Shown here one piece after another: positions 1 to 8,143 of a DNA stretch of 64,000 nt. How positions within the stretch are numbered: position 1 is the stretch's first letter; each line of letters begins with the position of its first letter. The notes below the pieces were generated by a model. It saw only the letters and a program-made list of their open reading frames with translations, had not been told where the DNA came from and searched no databases. The translations under genes and the position numbers were made by a program. This stretch comes from Hydrocarboniclastica marina. GTDB lineage: Bacteria; Pseudomonadota; Gammaproteobacteria; Pseudomonadales; Oleiphilaceae. The stretch lies in the NCBI RefSeq assembly GCF_004851605.1, contig NZ_CP031093.1, positions 248,001-312,000 of the forward strand. The letters are read 5' to 3'.

Positions 1-156
1 GACACCCCAGCCTCGACGACACGGGCACGCACAGTCTTAAGACCTTTCGCAGAAGGCGTTGGATACAGTGCTGTCCGTACCTCACAAACAGTGGCGTTTC
101 TGCGTTGACCGAGCGCCTGTGACCCAACCTATTCCTGGCGAGCCAACCTGACTCTT
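1..156. other. Window edge, no gene assigned
   Basis: No gene can be supported here. One plus-strand frame stays open from base 1 to a TGA at about 106-108 and could be the tail of an upstream gene, but its 35 codons show no recognisable motif. The rest is the upstream region of the hydrolase gene that starts at 157. Confidence 0.3.
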
Positions 157-1089
157 ATGAACCAATCAGATGTTATTGCAGGGTTCATGCCGGCGACTGA
201 ATCACCTTCGCTTGCGCACTGGCAAACCACTGGCAAGTGGTTCAATTATGATGGGCATGCGGTTTTTAGCCAGATGGGTGGCGAGGGCGAAGCGGTCCTC
301 CTGCTCCATGGTTTTCCCACGTCGTCTTGGGACTGGCATCGGATCTGGCCTTTCATCGCGCCGCACTACCGTGTGTTTGCGCTCGACATGATGGGCTTTG
401 GATTTTCTGATAAGCCCCTGGAGTACCCTTACTCTATTTCTGACCAGGCCGATCTGCACCAGGGCTGGATCGAGCAGATGGGCCTTGGCCGGGTTCACAT
501 TCTCGCGCATGACTACGGCTGCAGCGTAGCGCAGGAACTACTGGCGCGCAGTCAGGAGGACGCGCTGGATTTTTCCATCGCGAGCGTCTGCTTCCTCAAT
601 GGCGCTGTGTTCCCGGAAGTTTTCAAACCCCTTTTCATCCAGAAAGTGCTGGCAGGGCCATTGGGCGCGTTGGCCAGCCGTGTATTGTCGCGCCGGGTAT
701 TTGACTACAACATGAGCCGTATTTTTGGCCCAGAAACCCAGCCAGGCCATGAGGAGCTCAGTGACTTCTGGCAGTTGCTGCTCTATAACAACGGCCGGGG
801 CGTGATCCATAAGTTGATGGGCTATCTGGACGAGCGCCGCTGCCACCGTCATCGCTGGGTCGGCAGCCTGCTCCGGGCCCGTCAGCCCATACGCCTGATC
901 GCGGGAACCGCGGACCCTGTGTCTGGCCGTGGTGTCATTGAGCGTTTCCGCGAGCTGGCGCCCTCGCCGGATATTGTGGCTATGCCGGGCGTGGGCCATT
1001 ACCCCCACTTTGAGCGCCCGGGCATGGTCTGGCATCACTACCGGGACTTCCTGAAGGATACGCGATCTCCGCAGACATCAGGGGGTTAG
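157..1089 (+). CDS. Alpha/beta hydrolase, haloalkane dehalogenase / epoxide hydrolase type
   Basis: A 310-residue single-domain alpha/beta hydrolase, probably cytoplasmic. The oxyanion-hole motif HGFP lies at residues 51-54. The nucleophile elbow reads AHDYGC, with Asp119 in the place where esterases carry Ser. Asp253 (GTADP) and His281 (GVGHYPHFERP) complete a triad. An Asp nucleophile is typical of haloalkane dehalogenases and epoxide hydrolases, which form a covalent alkyl-enzyme ester later hydrolysed by water. The substrate cannot be told from sequence: the halide-binding Trp next to the nucleophile in many dehalogenases is a Tyr here. The ATG at 157 has no strong Shine-Dalgarno sequence, but no better start is visible. 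It stands alone, 76 bp before the CorA-type gene. Confidence 0.8.
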   Translation: MNQSDVIAGFMPATESPSLAHWQTTGKWFNYDGHAVFSQMGGEGEAVLLLHGFPTSSWDWHRIWPFIAPHYRVFALDMMGFGFSDKPLEYPYSISDQADLHQGWIEQMGLGRVHILAHDYGCSVAQELLARSQEDALDFSIASVCFLNGAVFPEVFKPLFIQKVLAGPLGALASRVLSRRVFDYNMSRIFGPETQPGHEELSDFWQLLLYNNGRGVIHKLMGYLDERRCHRHRWVGSLLRARQPIRLIAGTADPVSGRGVIERFRELAPSPDIVAMPGVGHYPHFERPGMVWHHYRDFLKDTRSPQTSGG

Positions 1090-1165
1090 CAGCAGCGAGA
1101 AGCTTGCGCGGGGTCCCGTCCGCGTCGATACTGGCACCCCGTATCTGATATTACCGGGAGCAGTC

Positions 1166-2119
1166 ATGTTACGAGCTTTTCGGCCAATGAATGGGTCACT
1201 CAAGCAGCACCCCGAGTCTGACTCCCAGAGCCTGGCGCAGCTGAGAGACTCCCTCTGGCTTGACCTGGTCGATGCGTCTGAAGACGAGCGCGAGCAAATC
1301 AAACGCTTTTCTAAAGCTGAACTGCCAGACGCTGACGATTTCGGCGAGATCGAATCCTCGGCGCGTTATTTCGTTGACCCCAACGGCGTGCACATTCATT
1401 CGCTCCACCTCTACCAGAGCGAGGGCCGGCATTACACCGCAACGGTGGCATTCCTTCTCCAGCCCGGCCGCCTGATCTCGGTTCGCGACACTGAACTTGC
1501 TGATTTTCGACTGTTCCGGATGCGTGCGCGTCACGGTCTGGTTTCCGCCGATTCCCCCGAAACGGTACTGTTGAGCGTTCTCGAGCAGAAAGTCGAGAAT
1601 CTGGCCGATACGCTCGAAGACCTCCACGTGAAGCTGGAAAATGTCAGCCACATGGTCCTGGAAGATCCCGAAGCAGAGCTGGAGGACTCCATCTCTGAGC
1701 TGGCTCGCCTGGAAGACAGTAACGGCAAGATCAGGCTCTGTCTTATGGATACCCAGCGGGCGCTGAGTTTCGTCATTCGCCAGCTGCGCAACAGGGAAAT
1801 CATCCAGGAGACCTCGAGGGAGATATTCCGGGACCTTGATACACTGCTTTCCCACACGACATTTTTGTTCGAAAAGATAAACTTCCTGATGGACACCGCC
1901 CAGGGCTTTATCAATATCGAGCAGAACCAGATCATCAAGACCTTTTCTATCGCTGCGGTGGTATTTCTGCCGCCGACTTTGATCGCCAGCATCTATGGGA
2001 TGAACTTCCGAGTAATGCCAGAGCTTGACTGGACCTACGGTTATCCCGCGGCGCTTGGGTTGATGGTGCTGGCCGGGATTGCACCCTACTGGTTTTTCAA
2101 GCGCAAAGGCTGGTTGTAA
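1166..2119 (+). CDS. CorA/ZntB-family divalent metal ion transporter
   Basis: A 317-residue member of the CorA metal ion transporter family, which forms pentameric inner-membrane channels or transporters for Mg2+, Zn2+ or Co2+. Most of the protein is a large charged cytoplasmic domain with long helices (about residues 130-240). Two transmembrane helices close the C-terminus. The signature GMN motif sits at residues 278-280 at the end of the first helix, within YGMNFRVMPELDW. The protein ends in a basic KRKGWL tail, as is common in the family. Length and layout fit ZntB-like and CorA-like members equally, so the metal is not assigned. The ATG at 1166 follows a weak GGGAG. Confidence 0.88.
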   Translation: MLRAFRPMNGSLKQHPESDSQSLAQLRDSLWLDLVDASEDEREQIKRFSKAELPDADDFGEIESSARYFVDPNGVHIHSLHLYQSEGRHYTATVAFLLQPGRLISVRDTELADFRLFRMRARHGLVSADSPETVLLSVLEQKVENLADTLEDLHVKLENVSHMVLEDPEAELEDSISELARLEDSNGKIRLCLMDTQRALSFVIRQLRNREIIQETSREIFRDLDTLLSHTTFLFEKINFLMDTAQGFINIEQNQIIKTFSIAAVVFLPPTLIASIYGMNFRVMPELDWTYGYPAALGLMVLAGIAPYWFFKRKGWL

Positions 2120-2224
2120 CCCAACGGTCTTGGTCGGGCGCTAACTTATTCCCGAGTGGCCGGACCCGGTCCAATCCGGGTAAACTGCCGCCCTCATCGT
2201 CCAGCGGTAAAAGACCCCCTTTCA

Positions 2225-3034
2225 ATGACGACATTGCAGATACTGGTACTGGCTATCGTTCAGGGCCTGACCGAGTTCCTCCCGATATCGAGTTCAGGCC
2301 ATCTCATTCTGACACCGGCGCTTGCCGACTGGCCGGATCAGGGCCTGGGGTTTGACCTCGCTGTACACGTAGGCACGCTGCTTGCGGTCGTGGTGTATTT
2401 CCGTCAGGACATCCGCAGCTTGGCTTCTGCCTGGTGGAAATCCTTGCGGGGCAGCCCTTCAGCCGACAGCCGGCTCGCCTGGTATGTCGTACTGGGCACT
2501 GTCCCGGCGGGGTTGGTGGGCCTGTTGTTCATGGACTTCATCGAAGAATGGGCGCGAAGTGTAGCGATTATCGCAACCACAACGATTCTCTTCGGGCTCT
2601 TGCTTGGGCTGGCAGATCGCATGGCCGGGCGACTCGATCTGACCAACATGCGTTGGGGTGGGGCTCTGTTTGTTGGCGTGGCTCAGGCGCTGGCACTCGT
2701 CCCGGGTACCTCACGCTCAGGTATCACCATTACTGCCGGCCTGTTTCTGGGTCTGAGCCGCAAGGCGGCGGCCCGTTTTTCATTTCTGCTTGCGATACCT
2801 ATAACCGCGCTCGCGGCGTCGGCAAAGCTGTTCACGATGGTCCGCGAGGACGTGCCGGTCGATTGGGTTGCTCTGTTGTCGGGAACCGTTTTCTCGGCGA
2901 TTACTGCGTTCATCGCCATCCACTTTTTTCTCAAATGGCTTGATCAGTTTGGGCTATGGCCTTATGTCTGGTACCGGCTCGCACTCGGAACTGTGCTTCT
3001 GGTGCTGCTTTACAGCGGCTTTTTTGGCAGTTAG
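2225..3034 (+). CDS. uppP: Undecaprenyl-diphosphatase (UppP/BacA)
   Basis: An integral membrane phosphatase that converts undecaprenyl diphosphate to the monophosphate lipid carrier for peptidoglycan and other envelope polymers. Overproduction of family members gives bacitracin resistance. The 269-residue product has the two family signatures: EFLPISSSGH near residue 20, with the catalytic Glu/Ser-rich loop, and GTSRSGITI near residue 165. Eight or so hydrophobic segments cover the rest. The ATG at 2225 starts MTTLQILVLAIVQGLTEFLP, as in characterised proteins; a GTG at 2156 in the same frame would add 23 unconserved residues and is not preferred. The lipase gene begins 8 bp downstream, suggesting cotranscription. 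Confidence 0.95.
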   Translation: MTTLQILVLAIVQGLTEFLPISSSGHLILTPALADWPDQGLGFDLAVHVGTLLAVVVYFRQDIRSLASAWWKSLRGSPSADSRLAWYVVLGTVPAGLVGLLFMDFIEEWARSVAIIATTTILFGLLLGLADRMAGRLDLTNMRWGGALFVGVAQALALVPGTSRSGITITAGLFLGLSRKAAARFSFLLAIPITALAASAKLFTMVREDVPVDWVALLSGTVFSAITAFIAIHFFLKWLDQFGLWPYVWYRLALGTVLLVLLYSGFFGS

Positions 3035-3042
3035 GAGCAGCA

Positions 3043-4104
3043 ATGGGTAGGTCGTTGGATATTCGTGCCGGCGCTGTAGCGCTTGCTCACATCCGTGAGC
3101 GCGGCCTCGCGCCGGCCGATGTAGCGGTGCTCGCGGGGGCGGCGGGAGGACCCAAGGCGCTGGGCCTGCAAGGGTTGGATCTGGCCCTGTTTGGGGACTG
3201 GCTGAGGCGGGAAGCCTGTGCGCCGAGGAGTCTGATTGGCGCATCAGTGGGCAGTTGGCGCTTTGCCAGCGTCTGTCTGCCAGACCCCGTAGCCGGGCTG
3301 CGCCGGCTGGGCGACCTGTACACTGCCCAGCGCTTTCCCAAGGGGATCACTGTCGCTGAGATCTCCAGGCGTTGCGCGACGATGCTGGACGATCTGGTGG
3401 GCGATGAGCTGCAGACGATACTGCACAATACGGACTACCGGCTTAATATCCTGATCGCCAGAAGCAAAGGCTTGATCGCCCGCGACCACCGCCTGCCGCT
3501 GTCTCTGGGGCTGGCTGCCGTAGTCAGCGCGAACCTACTGCATCGACGGTTAATCGGACGGTTTTTCGAACGCGTGGTCGCCCACGACCCGCGCTTGCCG
3601 CCACCGCTGCATCCGCTGTCCGATCTGCCCAGCCATGCCATGGCCCTGAGCCACGACAACCTCAAGCCAACCCTTCTGGCTTCCGGTTCGATTCCGATGA
3701 TCATGAACGCCATTGAGGTACCCGGGGCACCGGAGGGCGTTTACCGGGACGGCGGGCTTACCGATTATCACCTTGACCTGCCTTATCGCGGCGAAGGGCT
3801 GGTCCTGTTTCCACACTTTACCGATCGGGTGATACCGGGCTGGTTCGACAAGGGTATTCCCTGGCGCCGGCACAACCCCAAGTGGCTCGAACGCGTGGTT
3901 CTTGTTTCTCCGTCCCGGGAGTACCTGCAGCGTTTGCCCCACCAGAAACTGCCTGACCGGAAGGACTTTTCCCGCTATCTCGGAAACGATGTCGGCCGGG
4001 AGCGCTACTGGCGCAAAGCGATGTCCGAAAGTCAGCGTCTCGGTGAGGAGTTTCTCGCGCTGGTCGATTCCGGTCGCATCAAGGATGCCGTCCTGCCGCT
4101 TTAG
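3043..4104 (+). CDS. Patatin-like phospholipase
   Basis: A 353-residue patatin-family protein. The family cleaves acyl chains from phospholipids or neutral lipids with a Ser-Asp dyad. The glycine-rich oxyanion loop AGAAGGPK (residues 31-38) is followed by the nucleophile motif GASVG with Ser68. The DGG motif (YRDGGLTDYH) places the catalytic Asp at residue 236. The start at 3043 is chosen because TTAGGAG lies just upstream and the reading frame before it overlaps uppP. No signal peptide is evident, so a cytoplasmic or inner-membrane-associated role is likely. It sits 8 bp behind uppP, so the two may form an operon linking lipid-carrier and phospholipid turnover; that link is inference. Confidence 0.85.
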   Translation: MGRSLDIRAGAVALAHIRERGLAPADVAVLAGAAGGPKALGLQGLDLALFGDWLRREACAPRSLIGASVGSWRFASVCLPDPVAGLRRLGDLYTAQRFPKGITVAEISRRCATMLDDLVGDELQTILHNTDYRLNILIARSKGLIARDHRLPLSLGLAAVVSANLLHRRLIGRFFERVVAHDPRLPPPLHPLSDLPSHAMALSHDNLKPTLLASGSIPMIMNAIEVPGAPEGVYRDGGLTDYHLDLPYRGEGLVLFPHFTDRVIPGWFDKGIPWRRHNPKWLERVVLVSPSREYLQRLPHQKLPDRKDFSRYLGNDVGRERYWRKAMSESQRLGEEFLALVDSGRIKDAVLPL

Positions 4105-4127
4105 GCCGCGTCAGAGCAAAGGACGCA

Positions 4128-5108
4128 TCACGTGGTGGCACTGGTTACCACCCAGTACAGATAACCTGCGTAGAGGACCAGCATCAGTCCACCTTCAGGC
4201 CGGGTGATGCGCCCCGGGCCCAGTATCCTGAAACCCCAGGCCATGATAAACAGGCCAAGCGTCAGCGCGATCATGATTGACCAGTCCCGCCACAGCACGA
4301 CCGGCTCAACGCTCATGGGCTGAATGGTTGCGGCAATGCCGACTACTGCCAGTGTGTTGAAAATGTTGGAGCCCAGGATGTTGCCAAACGCAAGGTCGTG
4401 CTCGCCCTTGCGCACGGCCGCGAGCGAAGACGCCAGTTCCGGGAGGGAGGTACCAATCGCAACAACCGTAAGGCCGATTACCAGATCGGTAACGCCGAGC
4501 GCCCTGGCTACTTCAACGGCGCCCCATACCAGAGCTCTCGAGCTGATAATCAGCAGTACAAGTCCAAGCACCAGCCAGAATAGCGAGCGACCGAGGCTCA
4601 TCGAATGTTGCAGCACCTCGCTGTCTGGCTCTCCGCCTAAAGGTTCGGCTTCGCCTCGCATCGCTTTGAAAACAGCGTAGCCCATGATCACGAAGAAAAG
4701 CAGCAGGAGCACAATCCCGTCCATCCGGCTCAGTTCACCGTCCCATAGCTGCCAACCGGCAACCAGTGTCGCAAGGGTAAGAAGTGGCAGCTCGCGCCGG
4801 ATGGCGGAATTTCGCATGAATATCGGGCTCAGCACGGCAGTGAAACCGAGAATCAGCGCGATATTACTGATATTGGAGCCGTAGGCGTTGCCCAGGGCAA
4901 TGCCCGGGTTACCCTCGCTCGCTGCGAATGCCGAGATCACCATCTCGGGGGCTGATGTGCCAAAGCCGACGATGATCATGCCAATCAGCAGGGGCGGCAT
5001 GCCCGCGTAACGTGCGGTGCCGGAAGCACCATCAACGAAACGGTCTGCGCTCCAAATAAGGACGATCAGGCCGACAATTACAGCTACCCACGCAATAGCC
5101 ACGGGCAT
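4128..5108 (-). CDS. Calcium/sodium (cation) antiporter, CaCA family, YrbG-like
   Basis: A 326-residue inner-membrane exchanger with the internally duplicated alpha repeats of the Ca2+:cation antiporter family. Repeat 1 has GFGTSAPEMVIS followed by GNAYGSNISN (about residues 48-82). Repeat 2 has AIGTSLPELASS followed by GNILGSNIFN (about 218-250). The acidic Glu in each TSxPE motif is the ion-coordinating residue in known structures. Ten or so hydrophobic helices surround a short charged cytoplasmic loop (about residues 150-172). The family expels Ca2+ in exchange for Na+ or H+. The gene is convergent with the patatin-like gene, with 23 bp between the stop codons. Confidence 0.9.
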   Translation of the reverse strand: MPVAIAWVAVIVGLIVLIWSADRFVDGASGTARYAGMPPLLIGMIIVGFGTSAPEMVISAFAASEGNPGIALGNAYGSNISNIALILGFTAVLSPIFMRNSAIRRELPLLTLATLVAGWQLWDGELSRMDGIVLLLLFFVIMGYAVFKAMRGEAEPLGGEPDSEVLQHSMSLGRSLFWLVLGLVLLIISSRALVWGAVEVARALGVTDLVIGLTVVAIGTSLPELASSLAAVRKGEHDLAFGNILGSNIFNTLAVVGIAATIQPMSVEPVVLWRDWSIMIALTLGLFIMAWGFRILGPGRITRPEGGLMLVLYAGYLYWVVTSATT

Positions 5109-5240
5109 ACTCCTCAGCGGTTAAGACAGAAAGGCACTACCCGGGCCTGGCCTGCGGGCAATGATGCGACGAGCATTGTCGTGGCCGAGCAAAGGCAGTG
5201 CAAGGGGCCTGTGGAAAAGCGCGGCATGAGTGCGCTTATT

Positions 5241-5564
5241 CTAGTCCGGCGAAGGGCCAACCTGTTTTAGCTGGCGATTAAGGTCATCGATCTCGTCGAG
5301 CAAATCCAATGTCAGCGCCACGCCAGCCAGATTGACCGCCAGATCGCGTTGCAGACGCAGGGCCCGCTTTATTCGCAGGAGATCCTGCCCGACAAATTGC
5401 CAATGGCCGGGCGACGCGCCCTTCGGCAGAAGGACGCCATGCTCGACCAGTTCGATGACTGTTTCAGCATGAACGCCACAGTCCTGGCAGAGATCCTGTA
5501 ACGTCAGATGCAGTTCTTCATTGATCAGTTCTACCCGCAGGTAACTGCTGGTTTTAGTGGCCAT
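5241..5564 (-). CDS. cbpM: Chaperone modulator CbpM (MerR-like)
   Basis: A 107-residue small protein of the CbpM/MerR-like family, which binds the J domain of CbpA and restrains its DnaK-stimulating and DNA-binding activity. The N-terminal part (residues 10-60) has a helix-turn-helix-like pattern, LTLQDLCQDCGVHAETVIELVEHG. The C-terminal part is a leucine-rich helix (LALTLDLLDEIDDLNRQL). GGAAAC lies 6 bases before the ATG. It is 57 bp downstream of cbpA on the same strand, the usual cbpA-cbpM order. Confidence 0.9.
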   Translation of the reverse strand: MATKTSSYLRVELINEELHLTLQDLCQDCGVHAETVIELVEHGVLLPKGASPGHWQFVGQDLLRIKRALRLQRDLAVNLAGVALTLDLLDEIDDLNRQLKQVGPSPD

Positions 5565-5621
5565 AAGGTTTCCTCATTTCCCACTCCGATGCACCCGGGC
5601 GGTGTCATGGCTGCCTAAAGC

Positions 5622-6569
5622 TCAGTCTTTCTCAAGGTGCTCACGGGGGTTGAACGGGACTTCTTCAGCAAGCTGTCGGAACAGTTTTTTGCTTCGCTCG
5701 GTCTGATGTTCCGGCATCTTTATTTCGATCCGCACGTACAGATCACCTGCGGGTTTTCCCGGCAGCCCGCGCCCGCGTAAACGCAAGCGCTTGCCGGAGT
5801 GCGTGCCCTCGGGAATCTTGAGCTGTACCGAACCGCCAGGGGTTGGCACCTTTAATGTTGCCCCCAGTGCGGCTTCCCAGGGGGTTACCGGGAGCGACAG
5901 ACTAAGGTCGCGGCCGTCCACGGTGTAAAGCGGGTGGGGCGCGATCTGTACCTCAAGGTAGAGATCGCCGGCTTCACCACCACCCTGGCCCGGGGTGCCC
6001 TGGCCGCGCAAGCGAATATGTTGGCCGTCTGCTACCCCTGCGGGGATTTTAACCTTCAGGCTGCGTTCGCGTTGTTGAACCCGGCCCTGTTTATCGACTG
6101 CGGGCGCCCGCAGGCTGATGGTTTTTTCTCCGCCCTTGAAAGCTTCTTCAAGAAACAGCGGCAATTTGTGGTGAATATCGTCCCCACGCATGGCGTACCA
6201 GCCTCCACCCCTGGCCTGTCGGCCGCCACCGAACATGGCATCAAAAAAATCACTGAACTGGCTCGCGTCTGCGCCGGTAAAGCCACCCTGGCCGAAGTGC
6301 GCCCGTGACGCCCAGCCGGGCGGTGGCTCAAACCCTCCATCGGGGCGACGATGTCCCTGCGTCTTCAACTGGTCATATTCGCTACGCTTATCGGGATCTT
6401 TGAGAACCTCGTAGGCTTCACCGATCTCCTTGAAACGTTCATCGGCGTCGGCTTCCTTACTGACGTCCGGGTGGTACTTGCGTGCAAGTCGCCGATACGC
6501 GGCCTTGAGATCCTGGCTGCTGGCTTTTTCGTCGACGCCCAGGATCTTGTAGTAGTCTTTGAATTCCAT
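5622..6569 (-). CDS. cbpA: Curved DNA-binding protein CbpA, DnaJ-type co-chaperone
   Basis: A 315-residue class II J-domain protein. The J domain occupies residues 1-70 and includes the HPD triad in [11 protein letters not shown] Gly/Phe-rich linker follows, with no cysteine zinc-finger region, then two beta-barrel substrate-binding domains (about 120-300). Known CbpA binds curved DNA in the nucleoid and works with DnaK in stationary phase and stress. The ATG at 6569 gives [12 protein letters not shown], matching family N-termini; 13 further codons upstream lack similarity. cbpM follows directly. Confidence 0.94.
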   Translation of the reverse strand: MEFKDYYKILGVDEKASSQDLKAAYRRLARKYHPDVSKEADADERFKEIGEAYEVLKDPDKRSEYDQLKTQGHRRPDGGFEPPPGWASRAHFGQGGFTGADASQFSDFFDAMFGGGRQARGGGWYAMRGDDIHHKLPLFLEEAFKGGEKTISLRAPAVDKQGRVQQRERSLKVKIPAGVADGQHIRLRGQGTPGQGGGEAGDLYLEVQIAPHPLYTVDGRDLSLSLPVTPWEAALGATLKVPTPGGSVQLKIPEGTHSGKRLRLRGRGLPGKPAGDLYVRIEIKMPEHQTERSKKLFRQLAEEVPFNPREHLEKD

Positions 6570-6667
6570 AGGCAAAACCTGACCTCTCTGGAGGGCCCGA
6601 CACCGCAAGACGGATGCCGGGTCTTGGAAAATTCTCGAGCTTTAGTATGCGGGCGAAGAGCTAAAGC

Positions 6668-8086
6668 TCAAGGGTTTCTACGCCCTACGACCCGAAAGCC
6701 CAGGCAGCGTCCAAGCGGGTCCATCACCGGCTTGAAGGCCAGGATCACCGGTGCACTTGATCCATCGGCATGGCACACCTGGGTTTCAAGAGTGCGCGTC
6801 TCGCTCCGGCCTTCGGCTTCTCGTAGTAATGATTCGAAGAGGGCCTTTCCCTCCGAACTCAGCAGATCGGCAAAAGGCCGGTTGGCGAGCGATCCGGGGT
6901 CGCGGTCTGCCACCGCTGCGATCTGGGGCGACACGAAGCCGATGCATCCCTGATCGTCAAGCTCAGCACAAAAGCTCTCGCCAAGCGAGATGAAGTCGCG
7001 GGTGCGTTGGTCGCCTTCCTGCAACGCGCGGCCGAGAACTTCTTTCTCAATAGCGGCATTCTGGAGTGCGCGACGCTTTCGGTCGAGGTAACCCAGTGTC
7101 TTAAGCCGGCTCTCGTTGAGGTGACGATTAGTGGCGACCAGCTGATAGACAAGTAGGCTTGCTGCCAACGTCAGCCCCAGACCGCCGAGCAGAAGCAGCT
7201 GCAGAAACGTGCGCGCCTGGGCTGGCAGGGCGATGTCGAAGATCGTCCGCAGGCGCCAGCGGCGGTTCGCTATCGACAGGTCATCCTCGTAGCTCAGGTC
7301 GTCAGGCTGCACCGGGGAATCAGCCATGCGCTGTTTTTCCGTTGTAGCGAGGGGGTCGCGGGACTGGCTATTGAGATCATAGAGGGCATACGTGACTGCG
7401 GGCCCTGGCCGGCCGGGTACAGAGGTGCTTAACGGTGTGAGCAGTTCAGCCGGATTGATCACGATGCCCAGCAGCTGGCGCGGTGGTAATCCGGCCAGGC
7501 CCGGGGCGGTCTGCCATATAGCCGGGGAGCTGTCCTCAGCAACCGGCCAGAACAGGTTCACAGTCGGGGAGCTGGCGAGATTGTCGCCCTCAAAGGCGTC
7601 ACCGGTCGCCAAGGGTGTGACGCCGGGCTGCATCTGGTACCAGGCGTCATCAATAACAGCGCGCCAATGGGGGACGGCCCAGGGTCTCAGGTCAGGGTTC
7701 GCCAGAGCACCGGCGCGCGTCACGCGCTGCACCTGGCGCCAGGCGGCAGGTCCTTTGGCGTTGCGGTCGGCCTGGTAGCGGTCGATCGATACCAGCTCGG
7801 GGTATTGTCGCAGGAGCGAGTGGGCTACCGCCGCCAGTGCCTGGCGTGAGGTACCGCTCTCTGCCAGCGCCTGGGAGAGTGTCCGGGCGATGGTCTCCTG
7901 ACGCTCCAGGGCTGCGCTCAGGCTTCGGTAGGCCGTCTGATGGGCGAGGGTGGCCTGGCTGTGGCTGAAGTTCTTAAGGGTCCAGTCAGCGTAGTAGCGG
8001 AGCAGCAGTGTCGCGAAGATGCCAATGAGCCCGACGGCGAGCGGAATCAGCCAGACTCTCCAGGATGCCTTTAACGCGTCTGCCAT
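6668..8086 (-). CDS. Membrane sensor protein: extracytoplasmic region plus PAS domain, no output domain
   Basis: A 472-residue protein. A first transmembrane helix (about residues 10-29) and a second (about 294-316) bracket roughly 260 extracytoplasmic residues rich in helices, with an arrangement like sensors of the CHASE/dCache type. After the second helix comes a short coiled coil and a single PAS-like domain (about 362-468, containing ELDDQGCIGFVSPQ and ETQVCHADGSSAPV). The protein then stops, with no histidine kinase, GGDEF, EAL or methyl-accepting segment. Either it signals through a partner or its output module has been lost; the stop at 6668 is clean, and no downstream frame continues the domain. 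It lies 57 bp behind the large unknown gene ending at 8144 and is probably cotranscribed with it. Specific ligand unknown. Confidence 0.7.
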   Translation of the reverse strand: MADALKASWRVWLIPLAVGLIGIFATLLLRYYADWTLKNFSHSQATLAHQTAYRSLSAALERQETIARTLSQALAESGTSRQALAAVAHSLLRQYPELVSIDRYQADRNAKGPAAWRQVQRVTRAGALANPDLRPWAVPHWRAVIDDAWYQMQPGVTPLATGDAFEGDNLASSPTVNLFWPVAEDSSPAIWQTAPGLAGLPPRQLLGIVINPAELLTPLSTSVPGRPGPAVTYALYDLNSQSRDPLATTEKQRMADSPVQPDDLSYEDDLSIANRRWRLRTIFDIALPAQARTFLQLLLLGGLGLTLAASLLVYQLVATNRHLNESRLKTLGYLDRKRRALQNAAIEKEVLGRALQEGDQRTRDFISLGESFCAELDDQGCIGFVSPQIAAVADRDPGSLANRPFADLLSSEGKALFESLLREAEGRSETRTLETQVCHADGSSAPVILAFKPVMDPLGRCLGFRVVGRRNP

Positions 8087-8143
8087 GACGCTATTCCCTC
8101 GTGCTCTGTTTGGCTGCAGTAGACGGCCCGGCCGGTGCCGGCT

